Source: Lentisalinibacter salinarum
GTDB lineage: Bacteria; Pseudomonadota; Gammaproteobacteria; Steroidobacterales; Woeseiaceae
NCBI RefSeq assembly: GCF_040706555.1
Contig: NZ_JAPDRH010000001.1
Coordinates: forward strand, 1 to 64,000
Direction: 5' to 3'
DNA: 64,000 bases
The notes beneath the pieces are model-generated. The model was not told the DNA's origin. It did not search any database and saw nothing but the letters and a program-made list of their open reading frames with translations. Positions 57,140 to 64,000 of this stretch are shown in pieces. Each line of letters begins with the position of its first letter. Position 1 is the stretch's first letter. Position numbers and translations under genes: made by a program.

Positions 57140-58450
57140 TTGAGATTCGCCCGAACCTGCTACGGAGCCGCCCTCCTGGTGATCGTCGCACTCTCGCTGG
57201 CCGAGGCCGGGAGCTTCAACGCGCCGGAGCATGCCGACAAACCCTACGTGGTACTCGTCTCCATCGACGGCTTCGGCCACGACTTCCGGGACAGGACCGA
57301 AACCCCGGCGCTGGACGAGCTGGCCGCCACCGGCATCAGTGCCACGTCGCTGGTGCCCGTCTACCCGACGCTCACCTTCCCCAATCACTACTCGATCGCC
57401 ACCGGGCTCTATCCCGCCGACCACGGCCTCGTTGCCAATCACTTCCCGCCGGCCGATGGCGGCAACTGGTTCCGCATGTACGACCGGGAGGCCGTGCAGG
57501 ACGGCAGCTGGTACGGCGGCGACCCGCTCTGGGTGGTGGCGGAGCAGAACGACATGCTGACCGCCGCCTTCTTCTTCGTGGGCACGGAGGCCGACATCCA
57601 GGGCATCCGGCCCGCCTACTGGTACCCCTACGACGGCTCCGTCCCCGGCGAGACCCGGGTGGACCAGGTACTCGACTGGCTGGCCCTGCCGGCGCCCGGC
57701 CGGCCCCATCTCGTCACCCTCTATTTCGACGACGTGGACCTGGCGGCGCATCGCACCGGACCGGACTCGGCGGAGAGCCGCGCGGCAATACGGCGGGTGG
57801 ACGGCCATCTTCGCCGATTGCTCGACGGCATCGAGAGGCTCCCCATCGCCGAGCGGGTCCATGTAATCGTGGTCTCCGATCACGGCCAGCAGGCTACCGA
57901 TACCCAAGCGCCGCCTTACGTGTTCTCGGAGCACATCGACCTGGAAGGCCTGACCTTCCACGGCGGCGGCAGCTACCTGAACATCTGGCTGGACACTCCG
58001 GATCCGGCCCGGGCCGCTGCGATTCGAGACCGCGTGAACGCGAGCTGGAGCCACGGCCGGGCCTGGCTCAGGGCGGAATCCCCGGGCCACTGGCGCGTAG
58101 CAGACGACGACACCCGCTTCGCCGACATCGTGCTGATGGCCGAGCCCGGCCGGACAGTGGTGTCCCGCCCCGAGCGGATCGCGAAGATCAAGGCCGGCAA
58201 CCATGGCTGGGACCCGTCCGTGCCGGCCATGCATGGCATCTTCATGGCTCGCGGACGAGGTCTGCCGGGGGGCATCGTGATCGGCGAGCGTCACGTGACC
58301 GACGTCTACCCGTTCGTGCTCTCCATCCTCCGCCTGCCCGACGTCCGCGGCGAGCTGCCCGTCGTCCGGGACCCGCGGCTTCTGGTCCAGCGCTGGCGGG
58401 AGGAAGCAGCCGGCGATACGCACCCGCCGCCGACTCGCCCCGGGGGCTGA
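57140..58450 (+). CDS. Exported ectonucleotide pyrophosphatase/phosphodiesterase (alkaline phosphatase superfamily)
   Basis: A 436-residue protein with a TTG start and signal peptide (MRFARTCYGAALLVIVALSLAEAG). The NPP-type metal sites are visible: VSIDGFGHD, nucleophile Thr in YPTLTFPNHYSIATGLYP, FDDVDLAAHRTGP, VIVVSDHGQ and GNHGWDPS near the end. It should hydrolyse phosphodiester or pyrophosphate bonds of extracellular nucleotides or related compounds, giving access to phosphate. It ends directly against the convergent gene at 58451. Confidence 0.9.
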   Translation: MRFARTCYGAALLVIVALSLAEAGSFNAPEHADKPYVVLVSIDGFGHDFRDRTETPALDELAATGISATSLVPVYPTLTFPNHYSIATGLYPADHGLVANHFPPADGGNWFRMYDREAVQDGSWYGGDPLWVVAEQNDMLTAAFFFVGTEADIQGIRPAYWYPYDGSVPGETRVDQVLDWLALPAPGRPHLVTLYFDDVDLAAHRTGPDSAESRAAIRRVDGHLRRLLDGIERLPIAERVHVIVVSDHGQQATDTQAPPYVFSEHIDLEGLTFHGGGSYLNIWLDTPDPARAAAIRDRVNASWSHGRAWLRAESPGHWRVADDDTRFADIVLMAEPGRTVVSRPERIAKIKAGNHGWDPSVPAMHGIFMARGRGLPGGIVIGERHVTDVYPFVLSILRLPDVRGELPVVRDPRLLVQRWREEAAGDTHPPPTRPGG

Positions 58451-59758
58451 TCAGAAGCCGAGCTCGTCCTCGAGAGCGTCGGCCTCTTCCTTGAAGGCCT
58501 TTTTCTCTTCCTCGGTCTTCTCCATGTCCTGCAGCGATTGCTCCATCTCTGCGGCCATGCCCTTCATTTCCTCCTGGGCCTTATCCATCGCGGCTTCGCG
58601 CTTCGCCTGATAAGCCTCCAGCGCCGGCTGCAGGGCCGCGCGTCTCTGGTAGGCGAGGTCGGCGAGCCCCCGGTCGTCGGCGATCGCATAGTAGTCCTGC
58701 GCGTCGTCGTAGGCTTCGGCGCGTGCCGTCAGCGGGACGCCGGTGTCATCCCCGATCGCCATCATCTCGTCGGCCCGCGCCTTCGCACGTTCGAGAACCG
58801 GCACGGCTACAGCCCGCCGCATGCGCACTTCGCCGTCCACACGGACGCTGACGGCCAGGGTCTCGTGCCACTCCTTGGACTCCCGGAGGAGCTTCTGCGA
58901 ATCCCGCGCCCGCCACAGCCGGATCTGTACCTCCGGAGCCGGCGTTTCCTCCGCCTCCACGCCGGTGACGGCGGCCGCCATCGCCTCCCAGTCGCCGGAA
59001 GCGCCCTGTTTCTCCATCTCCGTCATCGGCCGTTCGTAGAGTGCCTGCTCCTCGGCAAGCAGTCTTTCGGCCTCCTGCTGCATGCGGCCCACGATGATCG
59101 GTATGACCTCGTCCTCGAATCGCTGCTGCAGCGCGAGTTCCTCGGGCAGCGGTTCATAGCGGTCCCACAGCGGCTCGTGGCCGATGGCGACGCCGGAGCC
59201 CGCCCGGCCGACGCCGTATTCGATCTCGCCGTCGTCGTTCGCCGAAATACTGCCGAGCATTCGCAGGAGTATCGTACGGTCAGCGGGGGCCGACCGGGCG
59301 AGTCGGCCGACGGCGTCCGGATCGGGGGCTCCCATGTACCAGGTCAGGGCATCCCTGGACTCCCGCCGCCAGGGTTCACTCACCTCCCGGGTCCCCGGCT
59401 GGCTGTAGACGACGCCCGCCTCCTCGGCCTGGCGCCCGAGTTCGGTGCGGATGCTCTTACGCAGCTGGAAGATGCGGCCGTAGAGTGCATCGCCGAGCGC
59501 TCGTGCGGAGACGTTGGCAAGGCCCCGGCCATGGAAGCGGGTTGGCGCATCGGCCGCCGCTTCTGTCGCTTTCCAGGCGGTTTCGAGGTCGCCCGTGGCC
59601 AGGGCCGATTCTGCCGCGTCGAGCCGCTCGGCCGCCCACGCGCGGGTGTCGGCCGAGACGATATCCTCGGGTGCCTGTGCTGACACCGGCGCCGCGGTGA
59701 CGGCGGCCAGGAGCAGCATGGCGATTGGTGCGATGCGGTGTCGCAGCGTATGGATCAT
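58451..59758 (-). CDS. Exported helical protein of unknown function
   Basis: A 435-residue protein with a signal peptide (MIHTLRHRIAPIAMLLLAAV, cleavage near VSAQA). It is almost wholly helical, rich in Ala and Glu. Short repeat-like helices come early (ALATGDLETAWKATEAA), and a charged coiled-coil-like end from about residue 385 (AQEEMKGMAAEMEQSLQDMEK). No catalytic motif is seen. The gene stop abuts the stop of the convergent NPP gene. The start ATG 59758 is chosen because upstream residues would not fit a signal peptide. Confidence 0.7.
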   Translation of the reverse strand: MIHTLRHRIAPIAMLLLAAVTAAPVSAQAPEDIVSADTRAWAAERLDAAESALATGDLETAWKATEAAADAPTRFHGRGLANVSARALGDALYGRIFQLRKSIRTELGRQAEEAGVVYSQPGTREVSEPWRRESRDALTWYMGAPDPDAVGRLARSAPADRTILLRMLGSISANDDGEIEYGVGRAGSGVAIGHEPLWDRYEPLPEELALQQRFEDEVIPIIVGRMQQEAERLLAEEQALYERPMTEMEKQGASGDWEAMAAAVTGVEAEETPAPEVQIRLWRARDSQKLLRESKEWHETLAVSVRVDGEVRMRRAVAVPVLERAKARADEMMAIGDDTGVPLTARAEAYDDAQDYYAIADDRGLADLAYQRRAALQPALEAYQAKREAAMDKAQEEMKGMAAEMEQSLQDMEKTEEEKKAFKEEADALEDELGF

Positions 59759-59923
59759 GGCGCTTGTTCCCCCTGTCATCCGGTCAGGCACCGGATGCCG
59801 TTGTGCTCCGGGGAAATACTAAAGGGCCCGGCCGGCCGTTGAAAGGCGCAGGAGCGTATTTGACGGACCTTCCGGCGCAGGCGTAAGTTCTAAGGTCGGC
59901 AATCAGCCTCCACGGGGGAGAAA

Positions 59924-60730
59924 ATGAAAAAGACATTACTGGTTCTCGCCGCCTCGCTCTCCACGCTGCTCGGGGCCGAAGCCGCTCTCGCTTTCGGTGG
60001 CATGATCGCCGTCGGCATGAACGAGGCCGCTCAAGTCGGTGCGGTGGAGACGCCGTTCCGCGCGGAGGCGCGTCTCGAGACCGAAGAGCAGAATATCGAC
60101 ACGACCATCTACTACAAACCGGGCCATATCCGCGACGAGATGAAGGTCGGGGGACAGGACATGGTCGTGCTGCAGGACCTGGAAGCACAGAAGACCTACA
60201 TGCTCATGCCGCAGGGCATGTACATGGAAATGGACATGGGTCAGTCCAGCGATCAGATAAAGGAGTACCGCCTCATCGAGCGGGAAGTGGTGGGGCAGGA
60301 GAAGGTCAACGGTTTCGATACGACGAAATACAAGGTGATCTACGAGGGACCGGACGGGAAGTACGGGGGTTTTACCTGGTTCACCGCCGACAATATCGCG
60401 GTGAAAAGCTTCGCGGTATCCGAGACCAACGGCGAGCGCAGCCGTTTCCGCTATGAGGTGAAGAAGCTGGAGCGGGGGGATCAGCCGGACTCGCTGTTCG
60501 AGATCCCGGCCGGTTATCGCAAGTTCAACATGGGCGGCATGGGCTCCATGATGCAGGGCATGCCCGGCATGGGTGGGGAGCAGCAGCCCGGCAGCGAGCA
60601 GCCCGGCCTTCCCGAGGAACTGGCCGACTCCGCGAAAGAGGGCGCCGAGGAAGCCGCTAAGCAGGAGACCGAGCGCAGCGCCAAGGAAAAGGTGACGAAA
60701 GGACTGCGCAAGCTATTCGGCGGCGATTGA
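59924..60730 (+). CDS. Exported DUF4412-like protein with LolA-type fold
   Basis: A 268-residue protein with a signal peptide (MKKTLLVLAASLSTLLGAEAALA). Residues about 45-200 have the strand pattern of DUF4412/LolA-like half-barrels (PGHIRDEMKVGGQDMVVLQDLEAQKTYMLMP; GFDTTKYKVIYEGPDGKYGGFTWF). A Met/Gly-rich stretch follows (GGMGSMMQGMPGMGG) and then a charged C-terminal helix. The methionine-rich segment could bind Cu(I) or be a flexible linker. The start lies after GGGGGAG. A terminator and a repeat pair follow the gene. Confidence 0.75.
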   Translation: MKKTLLVLAASLSTLLGAEAALAFGGMIAVGMNEAAQVGAVETPFRAEARLETEEQNIDTTIYYKPGHIRDEMKVGGQDMVVLQDLEAQKTYMLMPQGMYMEMDMGQSSDQIKEYRLIEREVVGQEKVNGFDTTKYKVIYEGPDGKYGGFTWFTADNIAVKSFAVSETNGERSRFRYEVKKLERGDQPDSLFEIPAGYRKFNMGGMGSMMQGMPGMGGEQQPGSEQPGLPEELADSAKEGAEEAAKQETERSAKEKVTKGLRKLFGGD

Positions 60731-60737
60731 TGATTGA

Positions 60738-60763
60738 GGTGCCGGACCGAACTTTTCCAACTT
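60738..60763 (+). repeat. REP-like dispersed repeat, copy B
   Basis: GGTGCCGGACCGAACTTTT followed by CCAACTT, 7 bases after the stop of the DUF4412-like gene. It forms an inverted pair with copy C about 97 bases away; the terminator sits between them. Confidence 0.85.
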
Positions 60764-60774
60764 ATTGAGTTTTG

Positions 60775-60814
60775 AAATCCCGGTGACGCCGCTCTGGCGC
60801 ACCGGGATTTTTTG
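60775..60814 (+). terminator. Rho-independent terminator after the DUF4412-like gene
   Basis: AAATCCCGGTG pairs with CACCGGGATTT over 11 bp, and the descending arm runs into TTTTTT. It lies 45 bases after the stop codon, between repeat copies B and C. Confidence 0.88.
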
Positions 60815-60860
60815 CTTCCGGACAATCCGCCCTGCTGCATGGCGGAACGGCAAGTCGAAA

Positions 60861-60886
60861 AACTTGCAAAAGTTCGGTCCGGCACC
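60861..60886 (-). repeat. REP-like dispersed repeat, copy C (inverted)
   Basis: The reverse complement reads GGTGCCGGACCGAACTTTT then GCAAGTT, an inverted partner of copy B. It lies 36 bases before the start of the patatin gene. Confidence 0.85.
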
Positions 60887-60922
60887 GGAGGCACCGGAGG
60901 GCTGAGGGTTTGGGGGGCACAC

Positions 60923-63196
60923 ATGCAGCATCGCTTGCTATTACTTCGTGAGAAGGGAGGACCACTCGCTGCCCTGAGCGAGCGGGAGATAGCCGATCTG
61001 GCGGATGGCGCGGAGGAGTTGCGGTGCTCGGCCGGAGAACTCCTCATGCGAGCCGGGGAGCAGGGCAACGAAGCCTGTCTGGTGCTGGAGGGTCGGCTTG
61101 CGGCCACCCAGTCTGCTGAGGACGGCGCTATCCGCGTCCTGAACGAGATCGGGCCGGGCGAATTCGCCGGCGAAACCGAGCTGGTCGTCGGTGGCACGCG
61201 GCTCGCCGACGTCCGCGCGCTGGACGACTCGTGGGTCGCGGTCCTGTCCCGCTCGCGTTTCGAGGCTCTGCTGGACAGCAGTCCCGACACCTGGGAGCGC
61301 GTGACGCGTATCGTCGAGGGACGGCTCCGCCGCCTGCAGCTCGCCCGTCACCTTAATCGGCTATTCGGACCCTTCGAGCCTTCGGAAGGCAGCATCCCGG
61401 AAGCACTTCAGGAATCGATCGAGTTCCTGACGCTCGGCAGCGGCGACGATCTCTTCTGCGAGGGAGAGTCCGCCGATTGCGCCTATATCGTGCTGAGTGG
61501 CCTGCTGCGCGTTACGGTCGCACAGCCGGACGGCGGCGAACAGGTGATCAACATGGTCCACACCGGCGAGACCGTCGGCGAGATGGCGCTGCTGTCGGGC
61601 GAGCCCCGTTCCGCCACCGTCTACGCGGTCCGAAGCAGCGTCCTGGCGCGAATACCGCGAGAGGACTTCGATCGGCTCATCGAAGTCTATCCGGGCGCGA
61701 TGAAGAGTCTCACGCAGATCATCATCGAGCGATTGAAGCGACGCAGCGCCGTCGGAGTTCGCCGCGAGACCCTGGGCACGAGCCTCGCGCTCCTCCCCGC
61801 CGGGCCGTCCGTCACGGTGCAGGAGATGGCGAGAACGCTGGCGCACTGCATGTCTCGATACGGGGATGCCATCCCGATGGATGCGGCGACGGTGGACCGC
61901 GAGCTCGGCCAGTCGGGTATCAGTCGCGTTGCCGACTCGGCGCCTTCCTATCCGCGTCTGGCGGAATGGCTGCAGGAGCTCGGCGATCGCCACCGGTATG
62001 TGCTGTACATCGCAGACCCGGAGTGGTCGCCCTGGACCGAGCGTTGTGTCCACCAGGCCGATCACGTCGTGATCGTTGCCGATGGCACGGCCGATCCGCG
62101 TCCGGGCGAGATCGACGCCCGACTGACCGATCACTGGCGCGCAGGCCGTGAACCGCGCCGCAGCCTGTTACTTCTGCATCCGCCGGATCTCGACCGGCCC
62201 CGGGGCACCGCTGCGTGGCTCCAGGGTCGTCAGCTCGATGCGGTGTATCACCTGCGTCAAGGCCACGACGGTGATATCGGCCGGCTCGCGCGCACATTCG
62301 CTGGGCAGGCGATCGGACTCGTGCTGGGAGGCGGTGGTGCCCGCGGGTTCGCACACCTCGGCGTCATCCGGGCGCTGGAAGAGCTCGGTATCCCCATCGA
62401 CATGATCGGCGGAACGAGCATCGGCGCCCCGGTTTCCGTTCCTGCCGCCTGGGGCTGCAGCGCGGCCGAGGGTGTGAAGCTGGTTCGTGAGAGCTTTTCG
62501 TCGTTGCTGGATTACACGCTGCCCGTTGCATCGCTGTTGGCGGGGCGCCGTATCACGCGCAGCATTGAGGAGTGGATGGGCGATTGGGATATCGAGGACC
62601 TGTGGTTGCCCTTCTACTGCGTCTCGACGAATCTGACGACCGCGCGCAGCGTCGTCCATCGTCGCGGCAATCTTGCGCGCGCTGTTCGTGCGAGCGTATC
62701 GATTCCCGGCGTGTTGCCGCCCGTGCGCGAAGCGGGAGACCTGCTGGTGGACGGCGGTGTGCTCAACAATGTGCCGGTCGACGTGATGCGGGACCTGAAC
62801 CCGACGGGACCGGTGATCGCCATCGATGTCGCACCGCCGAGGGGGCCCACCGGGAAGAACGAATTCGGTCTCGCCGTGTCGGGCCTGCAGCAGGCCGTGG
62901 CACGGTTGCTGCCCTGGCAGCGCTCGCGCCGCGCGCCGGGAATCGCCGCCGTCATCATGAATGCGATGGTCGTGGGCTCCGGCCGGGCACGTCGGGCCAT
63001 GCTGGAGGACGGGCTGGCCGACTTCTATCGGAACATCCACGTCCGGGGTGTGGGCATGCTCGACTTCGAGGAAGTCGAAAGAGTGGCGCGGATCGGCTAT
63101 GAGGAGTCCATCGCCCCGCTTCGAAGCTGGCTCGAATCCGGTGCCGGACCGAACTTTTCCAACTTTTCCAACTTTTCTACGAGCAAGGGCAAGTAG
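60923..63196 (+). CDS. NTE-type patatin phospholipase with two cyclic-nucleotide-binding-like domains
   Basis: A 757-residue protein. Two cNMP-binding-like domains come first: about residues 20-130, and about 160-280 with GETVGEMALLSGEPRSATVYA. A Rossmann-like NTE region (about 290-460) and a patatin domain (about 465-650) follow. The patatin motifs are GLVLGGGGARGFAHLG, GGTSIGAP (Ser about 497) and VDGGVLNNVP (Asp about 609). It has no signal peptide, so it acts at the inner face of the membrane as a (lyso)phospholipase. The ATG 60923 is chosen; an earlier in-frame start would read through repeat copy C. The last residues, GPNFSNFSNFSTSKGK, are encoded by repeat copy D. Confidence 0.88.
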   Translation: MQHRLLLLREKGGPLAALSEREIADLADGAEELRCSAGELLMRAGEQGNEACLVLEGRLAATQSAEDGAIRVLNEIGPGEFAGETELVVGGTRLADVRALDDSWVAVLSRSRFEALLDSSPDTWERVTRIVEGRLRRLQLARHLNRLFGPFEPSEGSIPEALQESIEFLTLGSGDDLFCEGESADCAYIVLSGLLRVTVAQPDGGEQVINMVHTGETVGEMALLSGEPRSATVYAVRSSVLARIPREDFDRLIEVYPGAMKSLTQIIIERLKRRSAVGVRRETLGTSLALLPAGPSVTVQEMARTLAHCMSRYGDAIPMDAATVDRELGQSGISRVADSAPSYPRLAEWLQELGDRHRYVLYIADPEWSPWTERCVHQADHVVIVADGTADPRPGEIDARLTDHWRAGREPRRSLLLLHPPDLDRPRGTAAWLQGRQLDAVYHLRQGHDGDIGRLARTFAGQAIGLVLGGGGARGFAHLGVIRALEELGIPIDMIGGTSIGAPVSVPAAWGCSAAEGVKLVRESFSSLLDYTLPVASLLAGRRITRSIEEWMGDWDIEDLWLPFYCVSTNLTTARSVVHRRGNLARAVRASVSIPGVLPPVREAGDLLVDGGVLNNVPVDVMRDLNPTGPVIAIDVAPPRGPTGKNEFGLAVSGLQQAVARLLPWQRSRRAPGIAAVIMNAMVVGSGRARRAMLEDGLADFYRNIHVRGVGMLDFEEVERVARIGYEESIAPLRSWLESGAGPNFSNFSNFSTSKGK
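63140..63165 (+). repeat. REP-like dispersed repeat, copy D, inside the 3' end of the patatin gene
   Basis: GGTGCCGGACCGAACTTTT followed by CCAACTT, then two further TTCCAACTT-like units. It lies inside the reading frame and supplies the C-terminal codons of the patatin. It forms an inverted pair with copy E. Confidence 0.85.
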
Positions 63197-63253
63197 GCCG
63201 AATCCGTGACGTGTCCTTCCTCAGGCTGGGCGACCGACGCCAATAACTCGAAA

Positions 63254-63279
63254 AAGTTGCAAAAGTTCGGTCCGGCACC
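63254..63279 (-). repeat. REP-like dispersed repeat, copy E (inverted)
   Basis: The reverse complement reads GGTGCCGGACCGAACTTTT then GCAACTT. It lies between the patatin stop and the convergent oxidoreductase stop, about 88 bases from copy D in opposite orientation, the same layout as copies B and C. Confidence 0.85.
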
Positions 63280-63285
63280 TCTTCC

Positions 63286-64000
63286 TCAGGCGGCGGTTTG
63301 GAGGAAGGGGTCGGCCAGGTGGCGGTCGATGAACGCCGGGTCGGCCAGCCCCTCTCCGTAGGCGCCGACGTCGATGCGGCGCAGCATGAGGGAACGATAG
63401 ACGCCGGCGCCCCGGATATCTCCTGCCAGCCTGAAGCCCACGATGCGGCCGTCGCGCAGCACGATCCGGCGCAGCGAGTCGGCCTTGGATCGCACGGCCT
63501 CCGCGTCGCCCGTCAGCTCGCCCACCGCCATCACGGGCACGCCCAGGTGCCGCAGGCTGTTCATGGTCTCGGCGCCCTCGTACAGGGTCTCGAAACCCAT
63601 GAGCTGTTCGGCCACCACCCGGGCCTGATTGATCGCGTTCGGGAAGATCGCGTGCACGAAGCGCTCGCCGGTCATCCGGTCCCGCGTCTCCGCGCAGTCC
63701 CCGGCGGCCCAGACGTTGGCCACGCCGGTGTGGAGGCGATCGTCCACCCGCACGCCCCAGCCCACGTCGAAGCCGCCGCCGGCGACGAAATCGATGTTCG
63801 GCTTCACGCCCGTGGCCGCGATGCAGGCATCCGCCGTGATCACGTCGCCGCTTTCCAGCACCACCGCCCGCGCGCGGCTGTTGCCGGCGAAGGCGCTCGC
63901 CGTGGTATCGATGAGGACGCGGACGCCGCGCGCGACCAGCGCCCGGCGCACGATGTCCGCCGTCTCCTCGTCCAGCATCCGCGGCATCACCCCCTCGGCC
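63286..64000 (-). CDS. FAD/NAD(P)-dependent oxidoreductase, C-terminal part (5' end outside window)
   Basis: The frame is open through the window edge, so only the last 237 codons are seen. The NADH-binding half ends with AACIAATGVKPNIDFVAGGG, followed by VRVDDRLHTGVANVWAAGDCAETRD, the second FAD-contact motif of the pyridine nucleotide-disulfide reductase class. The following FVHAIFPNAINQARVVAEQLMG and the small C-terminal domain resemble rubredoxin/ferredoxin reductases and NADH oxidases. No redox-active CxxxxC motif lies in the visible part. Which electron acceptor it uses cannot be told from this part. Confidence 0.85.
   Translation of the reverse strand, partial: AEGVMPRMLDEETADIVRRALVARGVRVLIDTTASAFAGNSRARAVVLESGDVITADACIAATGVKPNIDFVAGGGFDVGWGVRVDDRLHTGVANVWAAGDCAETRDRMTGERFVHAIFPNAINQARVVAEQLMGFETLYEGAETMNSLRHLGVPVMAVGELTGDAEAVRSKADSLRRIVLRDGRIVGFRLAGDIRGAGVYRSLMLRRIDVGAYGEGLADPAFIDRHLADPFLQTAA

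Noticed and set aside
1..64000. tRNA, rRNA, CRISPR arrays, insertion sequences, prophage genes
   Set aside because: No tRNA-like cloverleaf, rRNA segment, regularly spaced repeats, transposase or phage structural gene was recognised on either strand.

Overview
The window is a 64-kb piece of a GC-rich bacterial chromosome with about 56 genes, including partial genes at both ends. The gene content points to an aerobic, probably marine or salt-exposed gammaproteobacterium. The clues are an exported MsrB/MsrA pair, HemG, SelO, a YgbA-type protein, an Mrp/Mbh-type cation antiporter, an EctC-family cupin, two MscS-type channels and beta-1,3-glucan (laminarin-type) catabolism. A Woeseiaceae/Chromatiales-like lineage would fit, but that is inference. 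I saw no tRNA, rRNA, CRISPR array, transposase or prophage.

Region 1 (1-13,960) is a beta-glucan utilisation locus. On the + strand are the CBM-bearing end of a secreted protein, a TIM-barrel glycosidase that appears fused to an outer-membrane beta-barrel, a lipoprotein, and a second TIM-barrel glycosidase with C-terminal beta-sandwich domains. Converging on these is a minus-strand operon with overlapping genes: a secreted CBM9-like protein, a GH149-type beta-1,3-glucan phosphorylase, two GH17 enzymes without signal peptides, and a LacI regulator. Upstream of the operon is a good sigma-70 promoter whose -35 box and spacer are covered by a perfect 14-bp palindrome of LacI-operator type. The layout suggests extracellular attack followed by cytoplasmic phosphorolysis.

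Region 2 (13,961-22,402) holds a SHOCT protein, a pirin, a proline/cysteine-rich secreted protein, an ECF sigma factor, a YVTN propeller protein overlapping or abutting hemG, the divergent msrB-msrA pair and an iron-type alcohol dehydrogenase. Region 3 (22,481-31,148) is a ten-gene, end-overlapping antiporter operon in the order E-F-G-MbhD-(MbhE+B)-C-D-D-D-D. It is laid out like an archaeal Mbh module without hydrogenase subunits; the two distal D paralogues have lost key polar residues.

Region 4 (31,372-47,285) is mixed: a type Vd patatin, an opine-type dehydrogenase, a large BNR/VPS10 propeller protein, YgbA, HlyIII, a thioredoxin-CcdA fusion, SelO, a YbdG-like channel, a DUF4920 protein and an NlpE-META lipoprotein. 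Region 5 (47,370-53,247) is the most puzzling part. A lone EctC-like cupin lies next to an ATP-grasp ligase, an HDAC-like deacylase overlapping a 670-residue protein with a papain-like Gln/Cys/His/Asn pattern, and a degenerate ABC1-kinase-like protein. Region 6 (53,298-64,000) has an MscS channel, an AT-rich intergenic island, an octaheme OTR-type cytochrome lipoprotein, an NPP-type phosphodiesterase, two secreted proteins, an NTE-type patatin with cNMP domains, and part of a FAD/NAD(P) oxidoreductase. Five copies of a REP-like repeat occur in this last stretch, and one of them encodes the tail of the patatin.
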